Assembly (NCBI GenBank): GCA_020442505.1
Contig: JAGRJZ010000006.1
Span: 1 to 9,210, forward strand
Source: Alphaproteobacteria bacterium
Lineage (GTDB): Bacteria; Pseudomonadota; Alphaproteobacteria; Micavibrionales; Micavibrionaceae
Direction of reading: 5' to 3'
Length of the DNA stretch: 9,210 nucleotides
A program made the translations under genes and the position numbers. Below are positions 1-7,290 of this stretch, piece by piece. Below the pieces are notes generated by a model, which was given only the letters and a program-made list of their open reading frames with translations, was not told the origin of the DNA and ran no database searches. Each line of letters starts with the position of its first letter. Position 1 is the stretch's first letter.

Positions 1-939
1 GCCGATATCGGCGGCACCAACGCCCGCTTTGCGCTGGCGGATCCGGAGGGCATCAGGGGCGAGAGGGTTCTGAAATGCGCCGATTATGTAACGATCACGG
101 ACGCCGTTTCGGCTTATCTGGAAGACGTCGGGGAAACGGGGAAGATCGCGCGGGCGGCATTCTCGATCGCCGGACCGGTCGGCGGCGATCGCTTTGCCAT
201 GACGAATTTGCCCTGGGAATTTTCTATCGAAGACACGCGGCGGTCTCTCGGGTTTGACTCCTTTCGTCTGTTAAACGATTTCGAGGCGCTCGCGTTGGGC
301 GTGCCGCATCTTCAGTCTGCCGATGTGACGCAAATCGGAACGGGTGTCCCGCGATCCCAAGCGCCGATCGGCGTGTCCGGCCCCGGAACCGGTTTGGGCT
401 GGGCGTCTTTGTTCTGGGACGGGGCCCGGTATCGGGCCGTCGCGGGGGAAGGCGGCCATGGCACCATGCCCGCGCGGACCCAGCGGGAGTTCGATATCTT
501 TCGCACGCTCCGCTATAAATATCGGCATGTGTCGGCGGAGCGCGTCTGTTCCGGCAAAGGGCTTGAAAACGTTTATAACGCCATCCGTATTTTGGACGGG
601 CGGCTGGTCGATTTGCCGGACCGCACGGCGGAGGACATCAGCGCCGCCGCGCTGGACGGATCGTGTCTTGTGTGCGCGGAGTGTCTGGATCTGATGATGG
701 GGTTTTTGGGGGCGTTCACGGGCAGTCTTGCCTTGGCCATCGGCGCGCACGGAGGCATTTATCTGGTCGGCGGAATCATCAACCAGCTCGGGGATTATTT
801 TTATACTTCCCGCTTCCGGGAGGAGTTCGAACGCAAGGGGCGCTTCGAGGATTATCTGAAAAACATCCCGACCTACGTGATCCAGCATGATTTTCCGGCC
901 TTTCTCGGCTTGTACGACGATGTCATGCGGGAATCGTAA
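1..939 (+). CDS. glk: Glucokinase, 5'-truncated by window edge
   Basis: Glucokinase transfers phosphate from ATP to glucose to give glucose-6-phosphate in the cytoplasm. The reading frame is open from base 1, so only a few N-terminal residues are missing: 312 residues are visible against roughly 320 for the bacterial Glk family (PF02685 type). The fragment opens with ADIGGTNARFAL, the N-terminal phosphate-binding signature. It continues with SIAGPVGG and MTNLPW near residues 55–72, LLNDFEALALG with the expected catalytic Asp near fragment residue 93, GPGTGLG near 127–133, and GEGGHGTMPA with the glucose-contacting Glu/His near 150–153. YLVGGI near the C-terminus is the adenosine-side motif. 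It ends with TAA 5 bases before rluD, so the two are probably co-transcribed. The promoter and true start lie outside the window. Function is assigned from motifs; the sugar specificity is inferred. Confidence 0.93.
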   Translation, partial: ADIGGTNARFALADPEGIRGERVLKCADYVTITDAVSAYLEDVGETGKIARAAFSIAGPVGGDRFAMTNLPWEFSIEDTRRSLGFDSFRLLNDFEALALGVPHLQSADVTQIGTGVPRSQAPIGVSGPGTGLGWASLFWDGARYRAVAGEGGHGTMPARTQREFDIFRTLRYKYRHVSAERVCSGKGLENVYNAIRILDGRLVDLPDRTAEDISAAALDGSCLVCAECLDLMMGFLGAFTGSLALAIGAHGGIYLVGGIINQLGDYFYTSRFREEFERKGRFEDYLKNIPTYVIQHDFPAFLGLYDDVMRES

Positions 940-944
940 ATTTC

Positions 945-1937
945 ATGGAAGACGACGACAACACGTTTTTTCTTCTGGTTCCCGCCGAAGGGGCCGGGGC
1001 GCGGCTGGACAAGTTTCTGGCCGTATCCTGCGCTGATCTGTCGCGTTCCCGCTTGAAGGCGCTGATTCAGGCTGGCGATGTAACTTGCAACGGCGTTGTG
1101 TGCCGGGATCCTGCGGCGAAGATGCGGCCGGGAGACGCGATTGCGATCACCGTTCCGCCCCCGGTGGAGGATACGCCGCGTCCTGAAAACATCCCGCTGG
1201 ACGTTGTTTACGAAGACGAGGCCCTGCTGGTCATCAATAAACAAGCGGGGCTGGTCGTGCATCCCGGCGCGGGGAACCGGGAGGGGACGTTGGTCAACGC
1301 CCTGCTGTATCATTGCGGAGAGAGCCTGTCCGGGATCGGGGGCGTACGCCGTCCGGGGATCGTGCACCGGCTGGACAAGGACACGAGCGGGTTAATGATC
1401 GTCGCAAAAACGGACGCCGCGCACCAGGCCTTGGCCGCGCAGCTGGCGGATCGCAGTCTGAGCCGTCGTTATCTTGCGCTGGTCTGGGGGGCGCCGCGCC
1501 TCAGAACCGGGACCATCGAGGCACCCATCGCGCGACACGCGACAAATCGCTTGAAAATGGCCGTTACAGCTAAAAACGCGCGCATTGCCGTTACGCATTA
1601 TACGGTTTTGGAAACGTTCGGCGGTGGGGCGGCGAGTCTTGTGTCCTGCAAGCTGGAGACCGGACGCACGCATCAGATCCGGGTGCATATGCAACATCTG
1701 GGTTTCCCGCTGATCGGCGATCCGCTTTATGGCCTGCAACAGACCGCGGCGCGCGCGATGCTGAAGAAAGGCGGGTATGAGACGGCGGCTCAGGTCATCG
1801 CTTTGTCCTTTCCTCGCCAGGCGCTCCATGCCTGCGGGCTTGCCTTTGTCCACCCGCTGACGGACAACCCGATGACCTTCGATGCCCCGCCACCGGAGGA
1901 TCTCGAGACGCTTGTCAGCTACCTTAAACAGGTGTAG
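945..1937 (+). CDS. rluD: 23S rRNA pseudouridine synthase, RluA/RluD family
   Basis: The product is a pseudouridine synthase of 330 residues, the usual size for RluD, which converts uridines in helix 69 of 23S rRNA to pseudouridine. An S4 RNA-binding domain covers about residues 18–75 (ARLDKFLA…LSRSRLKALIQAGDVTCNG). The catalytic domain follows, with NKQAGLVVHPG at about 98–108 and the family signature HRLDKDTSGLMIVAKT at 141–156, in which Asp144 is the expected nucleophile. LETGRTHQIRVHMQHLGFPLIGDPLYG at about 237–263 is the conserved C-terminal motif. The N-terminal S4 domain points to RluD or RluC rather than RluA. RluD is favoured because of length and the motif pattern, but exact target positions cannot be read from sequence. 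No strong Shine-Dalgarno precedes the ATG at 945; a weak GGGA lies about 13 bases upstream inside the end of glk. The gene sits 5 bases after glk and 11 before rnr. Confidence 0.93.
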   Translation: MEDDDNTFFLLVPAEGAGARLDKFLAVSCADLSRSRLKALIQAGDVTCNGVVCRDPAAKMRPGDAIAITVPPPVEDTPRPENIPLDVVYEDEALLVINKQAGLVVHPGAGNREGTLVNALLYHCGESLSGIGGVRRPGIVHRLDKDTSGLMIVAKTDAAHQALAAQLADRSLSRRYLALVWGAPRLRTGTIEAPIARHATNRLKMAVTAKNARIAVTHYTVLETFGGGAASLVSCKLETGRTHQIRVHMQHLGFPLIGDPLYGLQQTAARAMLKKGGYETAAQVIALSFPRQALHACGLAFVHPLTDNPMTFDAPPPEDLETLVSYLKQV

Positions 1938-1948
1938 AACGGGTCCAT

Positions 1949-4258
1949 ATGATCCAGAAATATTCCATTCCTTCTCAGAAAGACCTTCTGGCCTATATCA
2001 AGTCGCTGGCGATGCCGGTGGGGAAGAGTGATCTCGCCAAAGCCTTCGGGATCAAGGGCGACGACCGGATCGCGCTGAAGGACATGCTCCGCGCGTTGGA
2101 AAAGGACGGAATGATCGTCAAGCAGCCGGGCGGGGATTATACCGTGCCGGACGGTTTACCGCATGTCGCGGTTTTAGAGATTACGGATATCAACTTGGAC
2201 GGAGACGTGTTTGCCCGGCCGGTGGAATGGGATGCGGCGCTTCAGGGTCCGCCTCCTCTTGTCGAGATTCGCCCGGATAAAAAGGGTCACGGCGCGGGAG
2301 ACAAGGGCGATCGTGTTTTAACGCGTTTGCACCGGACCGGCGCGCGGCGCTACGAAGGCCATGTGATTCGCAAGCTGGACACGCCCCGCTATCGGGCGCT
2401 GGGGCTGGTGATGAAGGATTCGCACGGCGGGTTTGTTCTTCACCCGACCGACCGAAAGGCCAAATATTCTTTCGACATCGCGCAAGCGGATTTGAACGGC
2501 GCGACGGTGGGCGATCTGGCGGTCGGAGAAATTCAGCCGGCACGCGGGACGAACCGGAAAAAAGTCCGAATCGTCGAGCTGGTCGGTCGGCGGGACGATC
2601 CGAAGGCCATCAGTCTGATCGCGATCCATGAACAGGGGTTGCGGCACGCGTTTCCGGCGGAGGTTCTGGAAGACGCCGAAAAATTAAAGAACCCCTCCCC
2701 CCGCCGTGGAGAGACGAAAGAAACCGGCGTGCCCGGCCTTCAAGGTCGCGAGGACCTTCGCGAGGTGCCGTTGGTCACGATCGACGGGGCGGACGCACGG
2801 GATTTCGACGACGCCGTTTTTGCCGAGAAAACATCCGACGGGGGGTTTCACCTGATCGTGGCGATCGCGGATGTGTCGTATTACGTCCGGGCCGGATCGG
2901 CGCTGGATAAGGAAGCCTATTTGCGCGGGAATTCGACTTATTTCCCCGACCGGGTCGTGCCGATGCTGCCGGAGGCCTTGTCGAACGATCTGTGCTCTCT
3001 GCGCCCGCACGAAAACCGGGCTTGTCTGGCGGCGCATTTATGGATCGACGGGCAAGGGCGCCTGAAAAACTATAAATTCGTGCGCGGGATCATGCGGTCG
3101 GTCGCGCGTTTGGTGTACGAACAGGTGCAGGCGGCCAAAGACGGTTTGCCCGACGATATGACGGGGCCGTTGATGGAGAGGGTCATTCTTCCTCTCTACG
3201 AAGCCTATGCTGTTTTGTTCGAGGCCCGGGAAAAGCGCGGCGCGCTGGATTTGGACCTGCCCGAGCGGCGGATTGTCATTGACAAAACCGGCGTGATGAC
3301 CGGAGTCGCTCAGCGCGTGCGGGTCGATGCACATAAATTGATCGAGGAATTCATGATCCTGGCGAACGTCGCGGCGGCGCGGGCGTTGGAGGATCGCCGG
3401 GCGGCTTGCGTCTATCGGGTGCATGAGCCGCCCTCTCCGGACAAGCTCGATTCCGCGCGGGAATTTCTGGAAAGCTTTGACCTTATGCTTCCCAAGGGCC
3501 AGGCCGTCAAACCCGGACAGATCAACCAGATTTTGCACAAGGCCGCGGGCCATCCTTATTCCCATCTGGTCAGCGAAGTGATCTTGCGCTCTCAGGCGCA
3601 GGCGCATTACAGCCCCTATAACCACGGCCATTACGGGCTGGCGCTTACGAAATACGGGCATTTTACCTCCCCGATCCGGCGTTACGCGGATTTGCTGGTC
3701 CATCGCAGTCTGGTCGCGGCTTATGGGCTGGGCCCGGGCGCGTTGGATCAGGAACAGGAGATCCGGCTGGCCGAGATGGCCGAGCATATTTCTCAAACGG
3801 AGCGTGCCTCCATGGCCGCTGAGCGTAGCGCCGTGGATCGTTTTACCGCGGCTTTTCTGGCGGATAAAATCGGCGTGACCTTCCGCGGGCGGATTACCGG
3901 CGTCACGCGTGCGGGCCTTTTCGTCGGGCTTGAGGAAAGCGGCGCGGACGGCATCGTTCCCATGCGGACCTTGCCGGACGATTATTACGTTCACGACGAA
4001 GCCAACCATGCCTTGATCGGACGGAATAGCGGCCGAATCTATCGCATGGGCGCGTTCGTGACCATCCGCATCCGGGAAGCCAGCGGCCTAACAGGGTCCG
4101 CCGTATTTATGCTGGCCGAGGATTCGTTGGACGGCGCGGACATTCCGGGCGTCACGTTCAAAAAGCCCCAATCAGCCTTTCGTCCCCGCGGTAAAACCAA
4201 AAAAGGCAACAAACGCCATAAAGGAAAAAAATACGGCAGGAAGAGGGACAAACGGTAA
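1949..4258 (+). CDS. rnr: Ribonuclease R (3'-5' exoribonuclease)
   Basis: RNase R degrades structured RNA processively from the 3' end and takes part in mRNA, rRNA and tmRNA-linked quality control. At 769 residues it has the normal family length. The order is: an N-terminal winged-helix segment (about 8–66, with VGKSDLAKAFGIKGDDR), cold-shock-like OB folds (about 70–215), and the RNB catalytic domain (about 270–590). The catalytic motif is TIDGADARDFDDAV, with Asp279, Asp285, Asp287 and Asp288 as metal ligands, and the signature TSPIRRYADLLVHR lies at 573–586. An S1 domain spans about 643–724. The last 35 residues are very Lys/Arg rich, as expected for the RNase R tail that contacts tmRNA-SmpB and ribosomes. 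Between the OB folds and the catalytic motif, about residues 247–264 look like a small inserted segment (see findings). The ATG at 1949 lacks a clear Shine-Dalgarno but gives the full N-terminal domain. It is the last gene of the glk-rluD-rnr run and ends tail-to-tail with dnaQ. Confidence 0.96.
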   Translation: MIQKYSIPSQKDLLAYIKSLAMPVGKSDLAKAFGIKGDDRIALKDMLRALEKDGMIVKQPGGDYTVPDGLPHVAVLEITDINLDGDVFARPVEWDAALQGPPPLVEIRPDKKGHGAGDKGDRVLTRLHRTGARRYEGHVIRKLDTPRYRALGLVMKDSHGGFVLHPTDRKAKYSFDIAQADLNGATVGDLAVGEIQPARGTNRKKVRIVELVGRRDDPKAISLIAIHEQGLRHAFPAEVLEDAEKLKNPSPRRGETKETGVPGLQGREDLREVPLVTIDGADARDFDDAVFAEKTSDGGFHLIVAIADVSYYVRAGSALDKEAYLRGNSTYFPDRVVPMLPEALSNDLCSLRPHENRACLAAHLWIDGQGRLKNYKFVRGIMRSVARLVYEQVQAAKDGLPDDMTGPLMERVILPLYEAYAVLFEAREKRGALDLDLPERRIVIDKTGVMTGVAQRVRVDAHKLIEEFMILANVAAARALEDRRAACVYRVHEPPSPDKLDSAREFLESFDLMLPKGQAVKPGQINQILHKAAGHPYSHLVSEVILRSQAQAHYSPYNHGHYGLALTKYGHFTSPIRRYADLLVHRSLVAAYGLGPGALDQEQEIRLAEMAEHISQTERASMAAERSAVDRFTAAFLADKIGVTFRGRITGVTRAGLFVGLEESGADGIVPMRTLPDDYYVHDEANHALIGRNSGRIYRMGAFVTIRIREASGLTGSAVFMLAEDSLDGADIPGVTFKKPQSAFRPRGKTKKGNKRHKGKKYGRKRDKR
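2742..2765. repeat. Short inverted and direct repeat inside rnr
   Basis: AAGGTC (2742–2747) and GACCTT (2753–2758) form a perfect 6-base inverted repeat around a 5-base loop. TCGCGAGG at 2746–2753 is repeated exactly at 2758–2765. The region encodes GREDLREV just before the RNase R catalytic motif. Because this peptide is itself well conserved in the family, the repeat may be chance, but it sits at the edge of an apparently inserted stretch of the protein. Confidence 0.4.
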
Positions 4259-4282
4259 GGGAGGAACTTATCCCGCTTTTTT
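4259..4282 (+). terminator. Possible weak terminator after rnr
   Basis: GGGA (4259–4262) can pair with TCCC (4271–4274) around an 8-base loop, followed by GC and six T (4277–4282). This is in the right place to end the glk-rluD-rnr transcript, but the stem is only 4 base pairs and the sequence overlaps the 3' end of dnaQ on the other strand. It is a weak candidate only. No comparable structure was seen for the opposite transcript. Confidence 0.22.
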
Positions 4283-4969
4283 GATTTCTCGCCAAATAGG
4301 ATCCGTCAGCTTGTCCAAAAGCGCCTCGTGCGCGGCTTTTTCCTCCGGGGAGAGGGTATAGGCGCGGGGCGCGCGATAGGGGCGGGATTTCCCTGTTTCG
4401 GATGCCGCGTCTTGACCCGCCTTGGTGTCCTGATCCGCGAGCAGGCCCAACCCCCTCTGCCGTCCCCCGAGCAGCTCCAGATACACTTCGGCCAGCAGTT
4501 CCGCGTCCAGCAGCGCCCCGTGAAGCGTCCGGTTCGTGTTGTCGATCCCGAAGCGGCGGCACAGCGCGTCCAGATTGGCGGGAGAGCCGGGAAATTTCTC
4601 CCGCGCCATCAGCAGCGTATCCGTCACACGTTTCATCGACAGGGACGGAAACCCGACGGTCTTTAGCTCAGCATTCAGAAATTTCATATCGAAAGCGGCG
4701 TTATGGATGACCAGACGCGATTCTCCGCAAAAATCAAGAAAATCGGTGAAGACTTGGGAGAAAACCGGCTTATCCTTCAAAAACACGTCGGTCAGGCCAT
4801 GCACTGCGACGGCGTCGGGCGGGACGCTCCGCTCCGGATTGATATATTGGTGCCAGGTCCGGCCGGTGGGGATGTGGTTGTCCAGCTCGACGCACCCGAT
4901 CTCGATGAGCCGGTGCCCGTCTGCGGGCTCCATCCCGGTCGTCTCGGTATCGAGAACGATCTCCCGCAT
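4268..4969 (-). CDS. dnaQ: DNA polymerase III epsilon subunit, 3'-5' proofreading exonuclease
   Basis: DnaQ removes mispaired nucleotides during replication as part of the DNA polymerase III core. The 233-residue product has all motifs of the DEDDh exonuclease family: Exo I LDTETTG (Asp7, Glu9), Exo II VIHNAAFDMKFLN (Asp94), and Exo III LHGALLDAELLAEVY (His150, Asp155). AVHGLTD at about 55–61 is also typical. The exonuclease domain ends near residue 170. The remaining 60 residues are polar and end in a short helix-like segment, consistent with the tail that binds the polymerase alpha subunit. The ATG at 4969 is 3 bases after the stop of the Mic60-like gene, with AGGGAG (4986–4981) about 11 bases upstream inside that gene, so coupled translation is likely. 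dnaQ at the end of a heme operon is not the placement I know best; in many alphaproteobacteria it lies near secB, coaE, aroE and maf. The stop is 9 bases from that of rnr on the other strand. Confidence 0.95.
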   Translation of the reverse strand: MREIVLDTETTGMEPADGHRLIEIGCVELDNHIPTGRTWHQYINPERSVPPDAVAVHGLTDVFLKDKPVFSQVFTDFLDFCGESRLVIHNAAFDMKFLNAELKTVGFPSLSMKRVTDTLLMAREKFPGSPANLDALCRRFGIDNTNRTLHGALLDAELLAEVYLELLGGRQRGLGLLADQDTKAGQDAASETGKSRPYRAPRAYTLSPEEKAAHEALLDKLTDPIWREIKKAG

Positions 4970-4972
4970 CGG

Positions 4973-6550
4973 TCAGAGCGCTCCCTTTTTGGGTGTGAGG
5001 ATATTGACCGTTCCTGTTTCGTCGCTGATGACGCTGCGCTCCGGCAACAGGTGTCTGACGGCTTCGGGCAAAGCTTCCACCGATAGCGATGGCGCGGCGG
5101 TGTAAGGAATCGGTTTTCCCATGCGGGTCATCACGGTGGATGTCAGATAACGCTGCAACTCCTGCGCCAGCAAGGTCATGGCGGCTTCGTCCATAAAGGG
5201 CTGCGCGGCGGTGGCAGCGGGACCTTGCAGGGTCTGGAGCGCGGCCATCGCGCCTTCGATATCGCCCGCGTCGAGCAATGTTTGTGCTCGGGCGACCATC
5301 GCCTGTGTTTCGGTTCCCGTCAGCAGCGCGCCGTCCTTTTCGACCTGCAAGACGCTGTTCAGGCGGGCCTGCGCCTTTTCCCGGACGGACACATCCTCGC
5401 CCTTCAACGACGCGACGACGATATCCCCGGCCAGTCCCTTGAATTCATCGGACAATCCCTGCGGGGTCAGCACGCCTTCGGCGGCTTTGGGGGCCAGTGC
5501 CACGATCGCCGCGTTTAAATCCGGATTGTCTTCGCCCAGAAGCTGTTGCATCAAAGCCAGATCTTCCGCGAACGGGGCACTGCGGTTCAAAGACGTCCGG
5601 AGCTGCGAAAGGGTTAGCAGCATGGCCGCGGCTTGCAAATCCGTTCCGGAAACTCCCGAAAACGTTTCGGACAGGGCCGAACCTGGAATTTTCTGTGCCT
5701 CGGAAAGGGCCGCGTCCAGATGATCCATCCGACCTTGTAGTCCGGCCACAAGCGTTTGCAACTCGGCAAAGGACCCGGACAGCTGGGTTTGGCCTTCCAT
5801 ATCCGCGGACAAGGTCTCCAGCTTGTGGACAAGGGCAGTCATATCCGCCGGTGCGCCCAGCGCGACCATTTGCTCTTCCAGCCGAGCGATCCGTTGAGAG
5901 ACCGTCCCGCCATCCGGACCGACGACTTCGCGGGTTAGGGCATCGACTTGCTGGCCGACCTGCTTGACGGTGGTCTGAACGGTTTGCGCCTGTTGACGCA
6001 AATCCGTTATCTGTTTTTTCATATCAGCGGGCAGAATATTAGCGAGAACGGATTGTTCCGTGACCTTGACATCAGCCTGCAGCGCCGATATTTGCTGCGC
6101 GTTTTGGGCGACTTGTTGTTTGACCGGCCAGAACAGAAAGACCGCGATCCCGCAGACAAGGGCCACCAACGCCCCCGCGGCCAGAACGCTGCGGTCCACG
6201 GCTTCGCCCTCCGCATGGCGGATTTCGTCCATGAATTCTTTTTTCTCGTTCGCGCGGCGGGGCATCGACCGCCGCCGGCGGTCCGTTTCGGACGAAGTTG
6301 GAACGACACGTTTTTCGTGTGCGGGAACGGTCTCCCGAGGCGGGGGCGGATTGCTGCTCCCGGCGATTCCGGCCAGGTCAATATCGTTGGCGGCCGCGGC
6401 CTTGTGGATATCCGCGATCCGGGATTCGGGAATGGCGCCCCGTTTTTTCCATCCCTGGACGGTCGTCACCGCGACGCCCAGCTTTTTGGCCATCGGCCGA
6501 ATGCCGCCGAAGGCTTCGATAATCGCCTCTGCATCGGGAAGTCCCGTCAT
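4973..6550 (-). CDS. Mic60/mitofilin-like (COG4223) membrane protein with N-terminal helix-turn-helix domain
   Basis: The product has 525 residues from the ATG at 6550. An N-terminal helix-turn-helix-like segment occupies about residues 7–58 (FGGIRPMAKKLGVAVTTVQG, then WKKRGAIP), resembling Cro/YdaS-like DNA-binding domains. A polar linker rich in Pro, Arg and Lys follows (about 60–118). One transmembrane segment lies at about 121–143. A long Gln/Leu-rich coiled coil spans about 145–285, and an alpha-helical region about 300–475 resembles the alphaproteobacterial COG4223 family (for example LSQLRTSLNRSAPFAEDL and ARAQTLLDAGDIEGAMAAL). About 45 extra residues follow. With positive charge before the membrane segment, the N-terminus should be cytoplasmic and the coiled coil periplasmic. 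COG4223 proteins are bacterial relatives of mitochondrial Mic60, encoded next to heme genes and associated with membrane curvature and contact sites. The ATG overlaps the hemD stop (ATGA) and has a good GGAGG upstream; an ATG at 6583 would overlap hemD by 37 bases and is less likely. Family call is good; the helix-turn-helix role is inferred. Confidence 0.85.
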   Translation of the reverse strand: MTGLPDAEAIIEAFGGIRPMAKKLGVAVTTVQGWKKRGAIPESRIADIHKAAAANDIDLAGIAGSSNPPPPRETVPAHEKRVVPTSSETDRRRRSMPRRANEKKEFMDEIRHAEGEAVDRSVLAAGALVALVCGIAVFLFWPVKQQVAQNAQQISALQADVKVTEQSVLANILPADMKKQITDLRQQAQTVQTTVKQVGQQVDALTREVVGPDGGTVSQRIARLEEQMVALGAPADMTALVHKLETLSADMEGQTQLSGSFAELQTLVAGLQGRMDHLDAALSEAQKIPGSALSETFSGVSGTDLQAAAMLLTLSQLRTSLNRSAPFAEDLALMQQLLGEDNPDLNAAIVALAPKAAEGVLTPQGLSDEFKGLAGDIVVASLKGEDVSVREKAQARLNSVLQVEKDGALLTGTETQAMVARAQTLLDAGDIEGAMAALQTLQGPAATAAQPFMDEAAMTLLAQELQRYLTSTVMTRMGKPIPYTAAPSLSVEALPEAVRHLLPERSVISDETGTVNILTPKKGAL

Positions 6551-7290
6551 GATGTTTTGTCCTCCGGCTGCGCGCAGATACAATCCAGCAAGTTTCGCAT
6601 GCCCTCCCCGTCAGGCGTATGCGCGACCTGTACGTCTTTCCAGGGAAGCATATCCAGGGACTTTAGCACCGAATCGCTGATGCACAAGGCTTTTATGCCG
6701 CGTACGGCTCCGGGATTATCGTACGTTCCGAGAAGGGAAACGAAGCTTTTCGCCGTACGGGCGGAATAAAAGAGGGCAGCCGCGATCTCGTCCCGGTCGA
6801 TCGCCGCGCGACACGCCGCGGTCACGGTCGAAGCCATTGCGGCTTTATAGACGGGGCAGGGCGTGACGACGAGCCCCGGGACGGAGAGCGGCGCGGCGAT
6901 ATCGACGCCGCACGGATGTAAAAGCGGCGTGTCTCCGCCCAGCGATTCCTCCCGAAGCAACGATTCAAGCCCCTCGACACCTTTGCTTTCGGAGGGCGTT
7001 TTGATCATTTCCTCGGCCCACCCGGCTTTACGAAGCGCCGCCGCCGTTTTTACTCCGACCGCATAGGCGGGATGAATCCGCAAATCCGTCATCGCCGCGA
7101 ACACCCGCACGGCGCGTGGGCTTGTGAAGACAAGGGCTTGATAGTCCCGCAGAGGGGGGAGGGGCGTGTCCGGCAAGGGCCGAATGGATAAAAGCGGCTC
7201 GATCAGGGGGTGATATCCACGCGCGGCAACCATCTCTGCCAGAATACGGGCGTCTTCTTCGGGGCGGGTAATAAGAATCGTGCGTTTCAC
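6547..7290 (-). CDS. hemD: Uroporphyrinogen-III synthase
   Basis: HemD closes and inverts ring D of hydroxymethylbilane to make uroporphyrinogen III, the branch point to heme, siroheme and cobalamin. The family is poorly conserved, so position counts: the gene directly follows hemC. The 247-residue length is normal. Visible family features are the N-terminal ILITRPEEDA, LVFTSPRAVRVF at about 54–65, a central VYKAA, LFYSARTAKSF in the second domain and CISDSVLKSL near the C-terminus, matching the two-domain fold. The start is taken as GTG at 7290, whose GTGA overlaps the hemC stop by 4 bases, with AGAGG (7305–7301) 10 bases upstream. A longer in-frame ORF reaches an ATG at 7536 inside hemC, but its extra 82 residues are Arg/Gly-rich shadow sequence without family similarity. 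The TGA at 6549–6547 overlaps the next gene's start, so hemC, hemD and the Mic60-like gene appear translationally coupled. Confidence 0.9.
   Translation of the reverse strand: MKRTILITRPEEDARILAEMVAARGYHPLIEPLLSIRPLPDTPLPPLRDYQALVFTSPRAVRVFAAMTDLRIHPAYAVGVKTAAALRKAGWAEEMIKTPSESKGVEGLESLLREESLGGDTPLLHPCGVDIAAPLSVPGLVVTPCPVYKAAMASTVTAACRAAIDRDEIAAALFYSARTAKSFVSLLGTYDNPGAVRGIKALCISDSVLKSLDMLPWKDVQVAHTPDGEGMRNLLDCICAQPEDKTS
6561..6565 (-). promoter_or_regulatory. Shine-Dalgarno that fixes the Mic60-like start at 6550
   Basis: GGAGG on the - strand, 10 bases upstream of the ATG at 6550, lies inside the last codons of hemD. Together with the ATGA overlap of stop and start, it supports this start over the in-frame ATG at 6583. 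Confidence 0.7.

Noticed and set aside
3038..4009. Long open frame of 323 codons on the - strand
   Set aside because: It lies wholly antisense to the RNB and S1 domains of rnr, has Arg/Gln/His-rich shadow composition and no recognisable motif; it arises from high GC at third codon positions.
4200..4267. Terminator for the - strand operon after dnaQ, suggested by a seven-T run on the - strand
   Set aside because: No stable stem precedes the T run. The ACGG copies nearby are direct, not inverted, repeats.
5948..6769. Open frame of 273 codons on the + strand
   Set aside because: It is antisense to the Mic60-like gene and the hemD end, both supported by domains and coupled starts. Its sequence shows no family motif.
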